Position numbers and translations under genes: made by a program. From Roseibium aggregatum (GTDB taxonomy: Bacteria; Pseudomonadota; Alphaproteobacteria; Rhizobiales; Stappiaceae): a DNA stretch of 64,000 bases. The notes under the pieces were generated by a model. That model did not search any database. It was not told where the DNA came from and saw only the letters and a program-made list of their open reading frames with translations. Where the stretch lies: the NCBI RefSeq assembly GCF_014692675.1, contig NZ_JABFCZ010000026.1, positions 1 to 64,000 on the forward strand. Reading direction: 5' to 3'. Numbering within the stretch: the stretch's first letter is position 1; each line of letters opens with the position of its first letter. This document shows positions 24,445 to 31,904 of the stretch, piece by piece.

Positions 24445-24807
24445 TCAGGCTGTTATGGGAGGCTGGTCGGTACGGTAAAGAACAGTAGGGTGATAGCCGA
24501 GTTCTGATTGGTCTTCGGCCGGTTCGGATATCTTATGCACGGGCATTCGAACGGTTGCCACCAGCCCCAGACAATCCATGGGGCAATTCGACCCGTCGAC
24601 CGGCGCTTTCGAACCGGTCAATTTCTCGCAGCAGTTCATGGTGCCATGACCATGGTCGGTCGCAGACACAATTCTCAGGTCCGTGGCTTCCCCGTGGTTC
24701 GCTTCCGCGGAGATGGCTGTCGGTGATGCAAACACGGCTCCCTGCGCCGCCATGGAATGGATGCCGGCAACGACAAGGATCAGGAGTGCTGTCAACAAAC
24801 TGCGCAT
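24445..24807 (-). CDS. Small exported Cys/His protein, candidate copper leader ORF (120 aa)
   Basis: The start at 24807 (MRSLLTALLILVVAGIHSMA) has AGGTG nearby and opens with a signal peptide. The exported part has HGHGTMNCCEK and GSNCPMDCLG, that is four Cys with adjacent His and Met, and the chain ends in TDQPPITA. It is the first gene after a CueR-type promoter and lies 69 nt before the L,D-transpeptidase gene. It matches the plan of the ORFs at 11176, 13555 and 21391. The frame extends to 24918 without coding character. A copper-sensing nascent peptide or a small copper-binding protein are both possible. Confidence 0.7.
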   Translation of the reverse strand: MRSLLTALLILVVAGIHSMAAQGAVFASPTAISAEANHGEATDLRIVSATDHGHGTMNCCEKLTGSKAPVDGSNCPMDCLGLVATVRMPVHKISEPAEDQSELGYHPTVLYRTDQPPITA

Positions 24808-24956
24808 TCGCACCTGATAGCTCACGCGGACCAATAATGCCCTAACCGGCGCCTCACAAATGAGTGAGCGCCTCCTGCAAACCAGCCGAACAAAACTCCG
24901 GAAAGGACGATTTTGCACCGGCTAAAGCCGCCTTCTTCCTGGAGAAGGCCGGTCAG

Positions 24957-24987
24957 TAAATGATGCTTCCAGCAGGTGGAAGGTCAA
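24957..24987 (-). promoter_or_regulatory. CueR-type promoter of the L,D-transpeptidase/DUF411 operon
   Basis: On the minus strand, -35 TTGACC (24987-24982) and -10 CATTTA (24962-24957) are 19 bp apart. On the plus strand the dyad reads TGCTTCC-N7-GGAAGGT (24964-24984). It points at the ORF starting at 24807, leaving a leader of about 140 nt. Confidence 0.9.
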
Positions 24988-25007
24988 GCGCTTTCTCGTG
25001 TGGCCGG

Positions 25008-26333
25008 CTAATGGTCCCCATGGTGGCCATGCTCGGGAGGTGCGCCGACTCGTGACAGAAACCCGTATTCGAACACGAAAACCAGGGCTATCCCGGCCAC
25101 GGCCGCATAGACGATGAGCGGATCATCTTGCCATTTAAGAATTGCGAGGGCCGCCAGGACAACAAGATCGAAGACGATCGCGCAAATCATGATCCAGCCC
25201 GCCGCATTAATTTCGCGACGCAATGCCCGAAACACGCCCCAGTGGATCAGGATGTCCATGACGAGATAGAAAAAGGCACCCAGGGATGCGATCCGGCTCA
25301 GGTCGAAGAAGATGGTCAGCAGCGACGCGATCACCACGGTATAGACGAGCGTATGGTCGCGGATCCGGCCCGGCATGCCGAAATGGCTGTGCGGGATCAG
25401 CTTCATGTCGGTCAGCATGGCCAGCATGCGCGAAACCGCAAAAATGCTCGCGATCAGTCCGGATGCGGTCGCAACGATGGCCAGGAGAACGGTCAGGTAA
25501 AAGCCGACGGACCCGAGGGCCGGTTGAGCCGCCTCGGCCAGCGAATAGTTCTTGGTCTGGATGATCTTGTCGAGGGACAGGGACGAACCGACCGCCAGCG
25601 CGACCAGGAGATAGACGACCACGCAGATACAGATCGATATGACGATGGCCCGGCCGACATTGCGATGCGGTTCGGTAATCTCCGCACCGCTGTTGGTGAT
25701 CGTTGTGAAGCCCTTGAACGCCAGGATCGACAGGGCGATGGACGCCACAAACCCGGCAATCCCAAAGTCGTCGCCCGTTCCGGTGGCCTCGAAGGAAATG
25801 CCGGAGGCCCACAGGGCGGCGACGCCGAACAGCGCGATGCCGGCGACCTTGATGACCGCCATGACCACCGAGAACAGATCGACCGACTTGTTGCCCGCGG
25901 CATTGACCAGGTAGGCAAAGACGATCAGCCCCACCCCGAGAAGGGCAGTCAGGATTTCCGACTGGCCGATATCAAGCCCGCGCAAGACATAGCTGGCAAA
26001 GGTCCGGGCGACGAGGCTTTCGTTGATGACCATGGACAGCGCCATCAGCAGGGCCGCGCCCGCGGCGACCGTCGAAGGACCATAGGCCTTTTGCAGGATC
26101 ATGCCGATCCCGCCCGCCGAGGGAAACGCATTCGACATCTTGATGTAGGTGTAGGCGCTGAAGGCGGTCACAACCGCACCGGCGATGAAGGACAGGGGAA
26201 ACCAGGGTCCGGCAAGCTCTGCGATCTGCCCTGTGAGCGCAAAAATACCCGCGCCGATCATGACGCCGGTTCCCATGGAAACCGCGCCGGGCAGCGTGAT
26301 GCTGTTTTTCTGGTACTCCGAGTTCACCACCAT
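25008..26333 (-). CDS. APC family amino-acid permease (441 aa)
   Basis: There are about 12 hydrophobic helices with the APC core GVMIGAGIFALTGQ near the N-terminus and an ITEPHRNVGRA segment in the middle. The tail HGHHGDH is His-rich and unusual for the family, possibly linked to the metal island. The start at 26333 (MVVNSEYQKNS) is uncertain: the GAGGGAG sequence is very close, and two following GTG codons would space better. The substrate cannot be assigned. It lies 41 nt upstream of the copper promoter box on the same strand and 28 nt downstream of a TVP38-family gene. Confidence 0.85.
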   Translation of the reverse strand: MVVNSEYQKNSITLPGAVSMGTGVMIGAGIFALTGQIAELAGPWFPLSFIAGAVVTAFSAYTYIKMSNAFPSAGGIGMILQKAYGPSTVAAGAALLMALSMVINESLVARTFASYVLRGLDIGQSEILTALLGVGLIVFAYLVNAAGNKSVDLFSVVMAVIKVAGIALFGVAALWASGISFEATGTGDDFGIAGFVASIALSILAFKGFTTITNSGAEITEPHRNVGRAIVISICICVVVYLLVALAVGSSLSLDKIIQTKNYSLAEAAQPALGSVGFYLTVLLAIVATASGLIASIFAVSRMLAMLTDMKLIPHSHFGMPGRIRDHTLVYTVVIASLLTIFFDLSRIASLGAFFYLVMDILIHWGVFRALRREINAAGWIMICAIVFDLVVLAALAILKWQDDPLIVYAAVAGIALVFVFEYGFLSRVGAPPEHGHHGDH

Positions 26334-26361
26334 CTCCCTCTTAAAGATCGATCTGCTTGGT

Positions 26362-27057
26362 TTAACGGTCATCAATCCGTCTTGTTCCCGGCCGTCGCCG
26401 CGCGACTTTACGGATTGCTCCGATCATGACCGGAACGAGTGTGATGAACCCCAGGCCGACAACGGTCCACAAGGACATCCCGAATTCCCCGGATGTGGCT
26501 TCATAGCCGAGGTGGGCCAGAATGAAGCTTGCCGGCAGGATTCCCGCGAATGTGGCCAGAGCGAACCGCCAGGCATGCAGGCAACTGAGGCCGGCGGCAT
26601 AACTGATCATGTCGAAGGAGACGAAAGGCAGCAGCCTGCTGACAAACACGGTAGCCATGAGCGCATGCTGCGACCCCAGCAGCCCGGCATCCAACCTGTC
26701 GCCAAACCATTTCTGGATGACATCCCTGCCGAGCAAACGAGACAGGGCAAAGGCAATCATCGCGCCGAGTTCGGCTCCGATGACCACATACCCCGTCCCG
26801 AAATAATGTCCATATGCAGCCCCTGACGCCAGGGCGATGGGGGCACTCGGGATAGGGCTTGCGACAACGGCGACGGTCATCAATCCGACGATCAGGACCG
26901 GGCCCCACAGTCCGGCCCGACCGACCCAGGACACGAGGTTGTCGTAGGTCAGATGCCGTTGAATGTCTCCCCAGACGCCGGAATACCATGCAAGCAGCCC
27001 CGCGACGGCTATCACAGTCGCGGCAATAACAAGACGGTGAGTTGGATCCGTGGGCAT
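26362..27057 (-). CDS. TVP38/TMEM64 family membrane protein (231 aa)
   Basis: Four to six hydrophobic helices carry the SNARE-associated (DedA-like) pattern: PSAPIALASGAAYG, GAELGAMIAFALSRLLGRD, FVSRLLPFVSFDMISYAAGL and RFALATFAGILPASF. Family members are thought to move lipids across the inner membrane. The start at 27057 was chosen for the GAGGCG before it; a longer start at 27105 is possible. The Arg-rich C-terminus is cytoplasmic. It is likely co-transcribed with the APC permease. Confidence 0.85.
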   Translation of the reverse strand: MPTDPTHRLVIAATVIAVAGLLAWYSGVWGDIQRHLTYDNLVSWVGRAGLWGPVLIVGLMTVAVVASPIPSAPIALASGAAYGHYFGTGYVVIGAELGAMIAFALSRLLGRDVIQKWFGDRLDAGLLGSQHALMATVFVSRLLPFVSFDMISYAAGLSCLHAWRFALATFAGILPASFILAHLGYEATSGEFGMSLWTVVGLGFITLVPVMIGAIRKVARRRPGTRRIDDR

Positions 27058-27178
27058 AAGGGTCGCCTCAAGCCGTGTCGACGCCTCCCGGCATGAGCCT
27101 TCCATCTTCTCGAGTTCATGAATCCGATTTCCGGAAACTGTTCGATCACATGTGAATGGTCCAGGCGGTCGTGACCGA

Positions 27179-27274
27179 TTATTTAGCCAGGTACTTCACG
27201 AGGGCGAGGATCGCCAGAACGACCAAAACGATAATGAGCAGCATCCACAAGCCGCCAAATCCAAATCCCATCAT
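27179..27274 (-). CDS. 31-aa membrane peptide under a CueR-type promoter
   Basis: I translated this directly. It is MMGFGFGGLWMLLIIVLVVL followed by AILALVKYLAK, with an AGGAAGG site nine bases upstream of the ATG. A Met/Gly/Phe start, one membrane helix and a Lys-containing end resemble tiny membrane proteins that I have seen in copper and silver clusters. A perfect CueR-type box stands 200 bp upstream and points to it with no other gene in between. The role is unknown. Confidence 0.7.
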   Translation of the reverse strand: MMGFGFGGLWMLLIIVLVVLAILALVKYLAK

Positions 27275-27757
27275 TTGCGCGTTTCCTTCCTGCAGCATGC
27301 CGACACTTCACGTCATCCGTTCACCCGGCCGTCGGAGACTTGATTTTTGAATTAAACATCCCGGAGCGGTATTCATCCGGAAGCCACCGCAGTGGCCCCG
27401 GAGAGGATCCAGGCCGCAAACCCGACCGCCCTCGACACGGCGACCGAAACGATCCCGTCCCGAAACCTTCCGTCAAAACGCTACACCTTCCGGCAGGTGG
27501 AAGGTCAAGCGATCGGGGCCCCGTTCATTCCATCCGGATTGAGTCCGGGTTCTCCTGACTGTTTTCCAGACCGGGAAGAAGCGAGAGATAATGAAGGCGT
27601 CGACAATCTCAGATTCGAGGAATGCCTGCATCGTGACGCGACTGACGGAACTGCTTAGGCGGTGTCGGCAAATTCATCTGCATCGGGCTCAACGGCCGCG
27701 ACCATGCGGAAGAAACCGGCATGGCCATCCCGAGCGAACCGGACCAAGCCATACCGA
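27275..27757. other. Long leader and intergenic stretch around a copper promoter
   Basis: The box at 27478-27508 leaves a 5' leader of nearly 200 nt before the 31-codon gene. A 21-codon GTG frame within it (minus, about 27455-27390) has weak coding character. Right of the box I see no gene until the broken MFS fragment. Confidence 0.35.
27478..27508 (-). promoter_or_regulatory. CueR-type promoter with perfect dyad
   Basis: The plus strand reads ACCTTCC-GGCAGGT-GGAAGGT (27485-27505), a flawless 7-7-7 dyad. On the minus strand, -35 TTGACC (27508-27503) and -10 TAGCGT (27483-27478) are exactly 19 bp apart. It is the best copper-regulator site in the window. Confidence 0.9.
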
Positions 27758-28159
27758 TTACCGGACGGATTCGCGCCAGGTCGAAGCGTAGTTCAGAAGA
27801 CGGGTATCGGCTACGATCGCCACGTAGGAACGGTCATTTATCGCTTCAGGTTCTGATTTTTCACAAGTTGCCAGCAGCGCCGCACCGATACCGGTCCCGG
27901 TGGCTGACCCCTCGGATGATTCCACTGACGATCCCATCGCAGTCTGAAGCATCTCCAGAAACAGGCTGAACTCGCGGCCGATCGCATCGAGGCTGATGTT
28001 CAGGATATGGCGATCCAGCTGATTGACGGCCAGAATAGCGGTCAGCACCAGCAGCATGTAAGAGCAGGATTGACTGCCCTTCGACCAACTCGGGATCGAT
28101 TTCGCTCCGGCCGCCTTTTCGCCCGGTCGGCCTGAACCCGGAACGGTATCGTCCGCCAT
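27758..28159 (-). pseudogene. MFS transporter N-terminal fragment fused to unrelated sequence
   Basis: From 28159 the product starts MADDTVPGSGRPGEK and then has MLLVLTAILAVNQLDRHILN followed by DAIGREFSL, the first helix and loop of spinster-like MFS carriers (the N-LDR-I-N-L-IGREF pattern). After FSL the expected SDTQLGLL helix is missing and the last 65 residues are polar, without further membrane helices. Full MFS proteins have about 420 residues. This is a truncated remnant joined to other DNA, at the border between the copper island and the Bad cluster. Confidence 0.6.
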
Positions 28160-28285
28160 CGCGCGATTGCCTACCCCCTTCAGCATCTCCCCGACCTTTG
28201 TTGGGCAACTTGCGTAAGAATTCAATAGAAGCACGGCCGTTTCACCCGCATCCGGGACCTCAGTGGAAGGGCGCCGGGACTGGTC

Positions 28286-28378
28286 TCAAAACCCGTTCCA
28301 GGGGCGAGTGTGAAACTCTGCACGAACATCCATCTGGTCAATGATCCGCGCGGCGTCCATGCGAGCTTCGTCTTTCAT
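28286..28378 (-). pseudogene. 30-codon remnant coupled to the dehydrogenase gene
   Basis: MKDEARMDAARIIDQMDVRA continues to a stop at 28286. Its ATG overlaps the stop of the alcohol dehydrogenase gene (ATGA), and GGGAG precedes it, so it is probably translated. A good start followed by so early a stop suggests the first residues of a gene whose body was lost. I cannot tell which gene. Beyond it lies the MFS fragment. Confidence 0.4.
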
Positions 28379-29427
28379 GCGCCTGCTCCCTGCGAGGCAG
28401 ACGGATCCGCGATCCGCACGATGACCTTGCCGAGCCGGTCCGGCGCGGACAGCCGGTTGAGGGCCTCGGCGGCCTGTTGTAGCGGATAGACGCTGTCGAT
28501 GGGCACCTCGAAGTGCCCCGCTTCGAAGCTGGCGATCAGCCGGCGGAATTCCTCGAAACTGCCCATGGTCGAGCCGTGCACCGAAAGCTGGCGGATGAAC
28601 AGCCGCTGGAGGTCGGCACCCGGCTGCGATCCGGTGGTTGCCCCGCAAGTAACGAGGCTGCCGCCCCGGCACAGGCTGCGCAGCGACTGACCCCAGGTCG
28701 CCTCGCCCACATTGTCGACCACGAGATCGGCTCCCTGCCCGCCGGTCATTGCAAGGACCGCCTTTGCCACGTCGCCTTCACGATAATCGATCATCTCGAA
28801 GCCGGCCTTGCGGAAATGGTCGAGCTTCTGCGCACCGGTGGTGGTGAGGATGACGCGCACGCCTGCCATGCGCGCCAGTTGCGCCGCCGCGTAAGAGACG
28901 CCGCCGCCCGCCCCCTGGACGAGCACGACAGCGCCGGGGGTCAGCGGCACCTTGCCGAACAGCATTCGCCAGGCGGTCAGATAGGCAACCCCGAGAGCCG
29001 CCGCTCCATTGACGTCGGCCTTGTCGGAAATCGGCAGCAGCGATGTCTCCGGCATCACCAGGTATTCCGCCATGGTGCCGTCCCGGTGCTCGCCCGGGAT
29101 TTTCGCCTTGACGCACAGCGGATGCTCGCCCGCCAGACAATAGCGGCACCGGCCGCAGAACTCATACGGGTAGACCACGACCCGGCGTCCCGGCGCCAGT
29201 TGCGTTTCGGCGCCGGCCGCGACCACCTCGCCGACGCCGTCCACGCCCATGACCTGCGGCAACTCGTGGGTGATGCCGGCGCCGTTATCGCGCATGTAAA
29301 GGTCGACCCGGTTTACCGAGGCGGCGAGCATGCGCACGAGCACCTCGCCCGTCCCCGGCTCCGGCCTTGCAACTTCTCGCACGACGGCGCCGTCCGGGCC
29401 CCGCTGTTCCAACACAAGTGCCAGCAT
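28375..29427 (-). CDS. Zinc-type alcohol dehydrogenase/quinone oxidoreductase family protein (350 aa)
   Basis: This is an MDR-superfamily oxidoreductase: an N-terminal GroES-like domain with structural-zinc Cys (FCGRCRYCLAGEHPLC), then a Rossmann domain with GAGGGVSYAAAQLA and a DLVVDNVGEATW segment. The start at 29427 follows GGGGAG. NAD(P)-dependent alcohol or enoyl reduction is expected. It diverges from the BadR-like gene's neighbourhood and shares a strand with it, so it may belong to the ring-degradation cluster. The stop overlaps the next remnant by four bases. Confidence 0.87.
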   Translation of the reverse strand: MLALVLEQRGPDGAVVREVARPEPGTGEVLVRMLAASVNRVDLYMRDNGAGITHELPQVMGVDGVGEVVAAGAETQLAPGRRVVVYPYEFCGRCRYCLAGEHPLCVKAKIPGEHRDGTMAEYLVMPETSLLPISDKADVNGAAALGVAYLTAWRMLFGKVPLTPGAVVLVQGAGGGVSYAAAQLARMAGVRVILTTTGAQKLDHFRKAGFEMIDYREGDVAKAVLAMTGGQGADLVVDNVGEATWGQSLRSLCRGGSLVTCGATTGSQPGADLQRLFIRQLSVHGSTMGSFEEFRRLIASFEAGHFEVPIDSVYPLQQAAEALNRLSAPDRLGKVIVRIADPSASQGAGA

Positions 29428-29569
29428 GTTTTTCTCCCCCATCGCAGCCTCTGCCGTTGATTATTTAGGTCAATATATTTGCATAATAGGATCAATTTCG
29501 CCGAGCCGCCAAGACGGCATTCGCCCGGAAGCGCTCTGAACCGCCGGTATCACCCGCCCGAGCGCCGAT

Positions 29570-30088
29570 CTAGCTCTCCTCGGAGCCTTGATCGAGCCGC
29601 TTCATGTTGGTGAGCAGCTTGTCGAAATAGTGGATGGCGTGGATCTTGTCGGTCGTGGAAAATCCCTCAAGGGCTGCGTCATAAAACGCCGCAATCTTGG
29701 CGCTCATGTCCCTGCGCCAGACATCGCGCCCCTTTGCCGACAGGCGGATCAGGCGGCTGCGGCTGTCGACGGGCGAAACCACCCGCTCGATCAGTCCCTG
29801 GGCCTCCAGACGCGACAGGACACCGGTAAGGTTCTGGCGACTGACCAGCAGGAAGCGCGTCAGGTCGCCGACCGAAATTCCCTCCTCCATGCCATCGCGG
29901 GCCAGGGCGCCGATGATCGCCCATTGCTGGGTGGTGATACGGGTCTCCTCCAGCGCGCGGGTGCCGGTTTTGTGCATGATATTGGCGCACTGATAGAGCC
30001 GGAAGAACAGCCGGTTCGCCAGATCGTCGATGTTTGTACCAGTGTCGGCGCCCGTACTCGCGCCGATGGAAATCTCTTGTTCGCTCAT
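29570..30088 (-). CDS. badR: MarR family regulator, BadR-like (172 aa)
   Basis: A winged helix-turn-helix protein with TQQWAIIGALARD, ISVGDLTRFLLVSRQNLTGVLSRLEAQGLIER and SRSRLIRLSAKG, as in MarR proteins. It is divergent from badH. In Rhodopseudomonas palustris a MarR repressor (BadR) controls badHI and ali genes and is released by a ring-CoA intermediate. A near-perfect dyad (30152-30169) lies in the shared region over the badH -35. The start at 30088 has no strong ribosome-binding site. The symbol rests on neighbours as well as sequence. Confidence 0.75.
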   Translation of the reverse strand: MSEQEISIGASTGADTGTNIDDLANRLFFRLYQCANIMHKTGTRALEETRITTQQWAIIGALARDGMEEGISVGDLTRFLLVSRQNLTGVLSRLEAQGLIERVVSPVDSRSRLIRLSAKGRDVWRRDMSAKIAAFYDAALEGFSTTDKIHAIHYFDKLLTNMKRLDQGSEES

Positions 30089-30151
30089 GGCCGCACAGTG
30101 CGTTCTTTTGCCGGACCGGTCAACGGTCAACCGCGGTGTTCGGAATTTTTA

Positions 30152-30169
30152 ATGTCAATATCTTGACAT
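30152..30169. promoter_or_regulatory. Candidate BadR operator overlapping the badH -35
   Basis: ATGTCAA (30152-30158) and TTGACAT (30163-30169) are perfect inverted 7-mers around TATC. The right arm contains TTGACA, which with TCTCAT 17 bp downstream makes a sigma-70-type promoter for badH. A repressor bound here would block it. Confidence 0.75.
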
Positions 30170-30284
30170 ATTATTGCGTCTCTTGTCTCATTCTCCCAAC
30201 CAGCGGCGACGGGTGGAGGCCCATTGCAGTCCCGGCAGCACTCGCCGCACCCGGCAAAGTCGCACATGAAGGAGGAGACAGCCC

Positions 30285-31052
30285 GTGAAAGGCCTGAAGG
30301 AGAAAATCGTCGTCGTAACCGGCGGAGGCGGCGGCATCGGCGCGGCGACCTGCCGGCGCTTTGCCGAAGACGGCGCGCATGTGGTCGTCATGGACGTCAA
30401 TGACGAGGCCGCACACGCCGTCGCAGACGGGATCGTGGCCGACGGCGGCCGGGCTACGGCAACCGTTGCCGACCTGACCGACTATGACGCGGCAGTTGCC
30501 GCGGTCGCCCGCATCGAGAAGGAAACCGGGCCGATCGACGTTCTGGTCAACGGCATCGGCTGGGACGTGTTCACGCCGTTCCTGAAGAGCGGACCGGACT
30601 TCTGGACCCGGATCATCGACATCAACCTGCGCGGCGTTCTCAACATCACTCATCCGGTACTGGCACGTATGGCCGAACGGGGCGCGGGCCGGATCGTCTC
30701 CATTGCCTCGGATGCCGCGCGCGGCGGATCATCGGGCGAATCCGTCTATGCCGCCTGCAAGGCCGGCATCATCGCGTTTTCCAAGACCATCGCGCGGGAA
30801 CACGCCCGCCAGGGCATCACCGCCAATGTGGTCTGCCCGGGCGTCACCGAGACGGCGATGCTGGAAAAATTCATGGAAGCGGCCGGCGACAAGGAAAAGC
30901 TGCGCACCGCCTTTACCCGCGCGGTGCCCATGGGGCGGCTGGGCCAGCCGGACGACCTGCCGGGCGCCATCCTGTTTTTTGCAAGCGACGACGCCGCATT
31001 TGTCACCGGACAGGTCCTTTCCGTGTCCGGCGGCCTGACGATGCACGGTTGA
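30285..31052 (+). CDS. badH: BadH-like 2-hydroxycyclohexanecarboxyl-CoA dehydrogenase (SDR, 255 aa)
   Basis: This is a short-chain dehydrogenase with TGGGGGIG cofactor loop, D-V-N after strand two (NAD preference), NGIGW, catalytic Ser in IASDAA, and YAACK (Tyr and Lys). The closest function by context is oxidation of 2-hydroxycyclohexanecarboxyl-CoA to the 2-keto form, because badI follows after 15 nt and a MarR gene is divergent. GGAGGAGACAGCCC precedes the start. The promoter overlaps the dyad described. Confidence 0.82.
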   Translation: MKGLKEKIVVVTGGGGGIGAATCRRFAEDGAHVVVMDVNDEAAHAVADGIVADGGRATATVADLTDYDAAVAAVARIEKETGPIDVLVNGIGWDVFTPFLKSGPDFWTRIIDINLRGVLNITHPVLARMAERGAGRIVSIASDAARGGSSGESVYAACKAGIIAFSKTIAREHARQGITANVVCPGVTETAMLEKFMEAAGDKEKLRTAFTRAVPMGRLGQPDDLPGAILFFASDDAAFVTGQVLSVSGGLTMHG

Positions 31053-31067
31053 GGGAGGAGAGAACCG

Positions 31068-31850
31068 ATGGACTATCAGGACATTCTGTACGAGGTGAAG
31101 GACGGTGCGGCCTACATCACCATCAACCGCCCGGAAAAATACAACGCCTTTCGCGGCCAGACCTGCGAGGAACTGATCCAGGCGTTCAACCGCGCCGGCT
31201 GGGACAAGTCGGTCGGTGTAATCGTGCTGGCGGGCGCCGGCGACAAGGCGTTCTGCACCGGCGGCGATCAGTCCGCTCATGAAGGCCAGTACGACGGGCG
31301 CGGCACCATCGGCCTGCCGATGGAGGACCTGCACTCCATCATCCGTGACGTGCCGAAACCGGTGATCGCCAGGGTCCAGGGCTTCGCCATCGGCGGCGGC
31401 AACGTGCTCGCGACGATCTGCGACTTCACCATCGCCGGCGACAAGGCCGTGTTCGGCCAGGTCGGACCGAAGGTCGGTTCGGTCGATCCGGGCTTCGGCA
31501 CCGCCTATCTGGCGCGGATCGTCGGCGAAAAGAAGGCCCGGGAGATCTGGTACCTGTGCCGGCGCTATTCTGCGCAGGAGGCCCTGGACATGGGGCTGGT
31601 CAACACGGTGGTTCCGAACGACGACCTCGATGCCGAGGTTGAGCGCTGGGTGGCCGAAATCATGGAGAAGAGCCCGACCGCGCTGGCGATCGCCAAACGC
31701 TCTTTCAACATGGACACCGAACACCAGCGCGGCATCGCCGGCATGGGCATGTATGCGCTCAGCCTCTACTACGACACCGAGGAATCCCGGGAAGGTGGCA
31801 AGGCGTTCAGGGAAAAGCGCAAACCGGACTTCCGGAAGTACCAGCGCTGA
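31068..31850 (+). CDS. badI: BadI-like 2-ketocyclohexanecarboxyl-CoA hydrolase (260 aa)
   Basis: A crotonase-fold ring-cleaving enzyme of the MenB/BadI subgroup: YITINRPEKYNAFRG, FCTGGDQSAHEGQYDGRG, FAIGGGNVLATICDFTIA and KVGSVDPGFGTAYLAR. Both the GGDQ segment and the SVDPGFG block are typical of BadI, and the length of 260 is as in Rhodopseudomonas. It converts 2-ketocyclohexanecarboxyl-CoA to pimelyl-CoA. GGGAGGAGAGAACC precedes the ATG. Its place between badH and aliB supports the call. Confidence 0.9.
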   Translation: MDYQDILYEVKDGAAYITINRPEKYNAFRGQTCEELIQAFNRAGWDKSVGVIVLAGAGDKAFCTGGDQSAHEGQYDGRGTIGLPMEDLHSIIRDVPKPVIARVQGFAIGGGNVLATICDFTIAGDKAVFGQVGPKVGSVDPGFGTAYLARIVGEKKAREIWYLCRRYSAQEALDMGLVNTVVPNDDLDAEVERWVAEIMEKSPTALAIAKRSFNMDTEHQRGIAGMGMYALSLYYDTEESREGGKAFREKRKPDFRKYQR

Positions 31851-31904
31851 CGCTGCGCGGGCTTTCCGCGTCTCCCGTAAGGCTTTCCGGACAAGGACTG
31901 CAGC

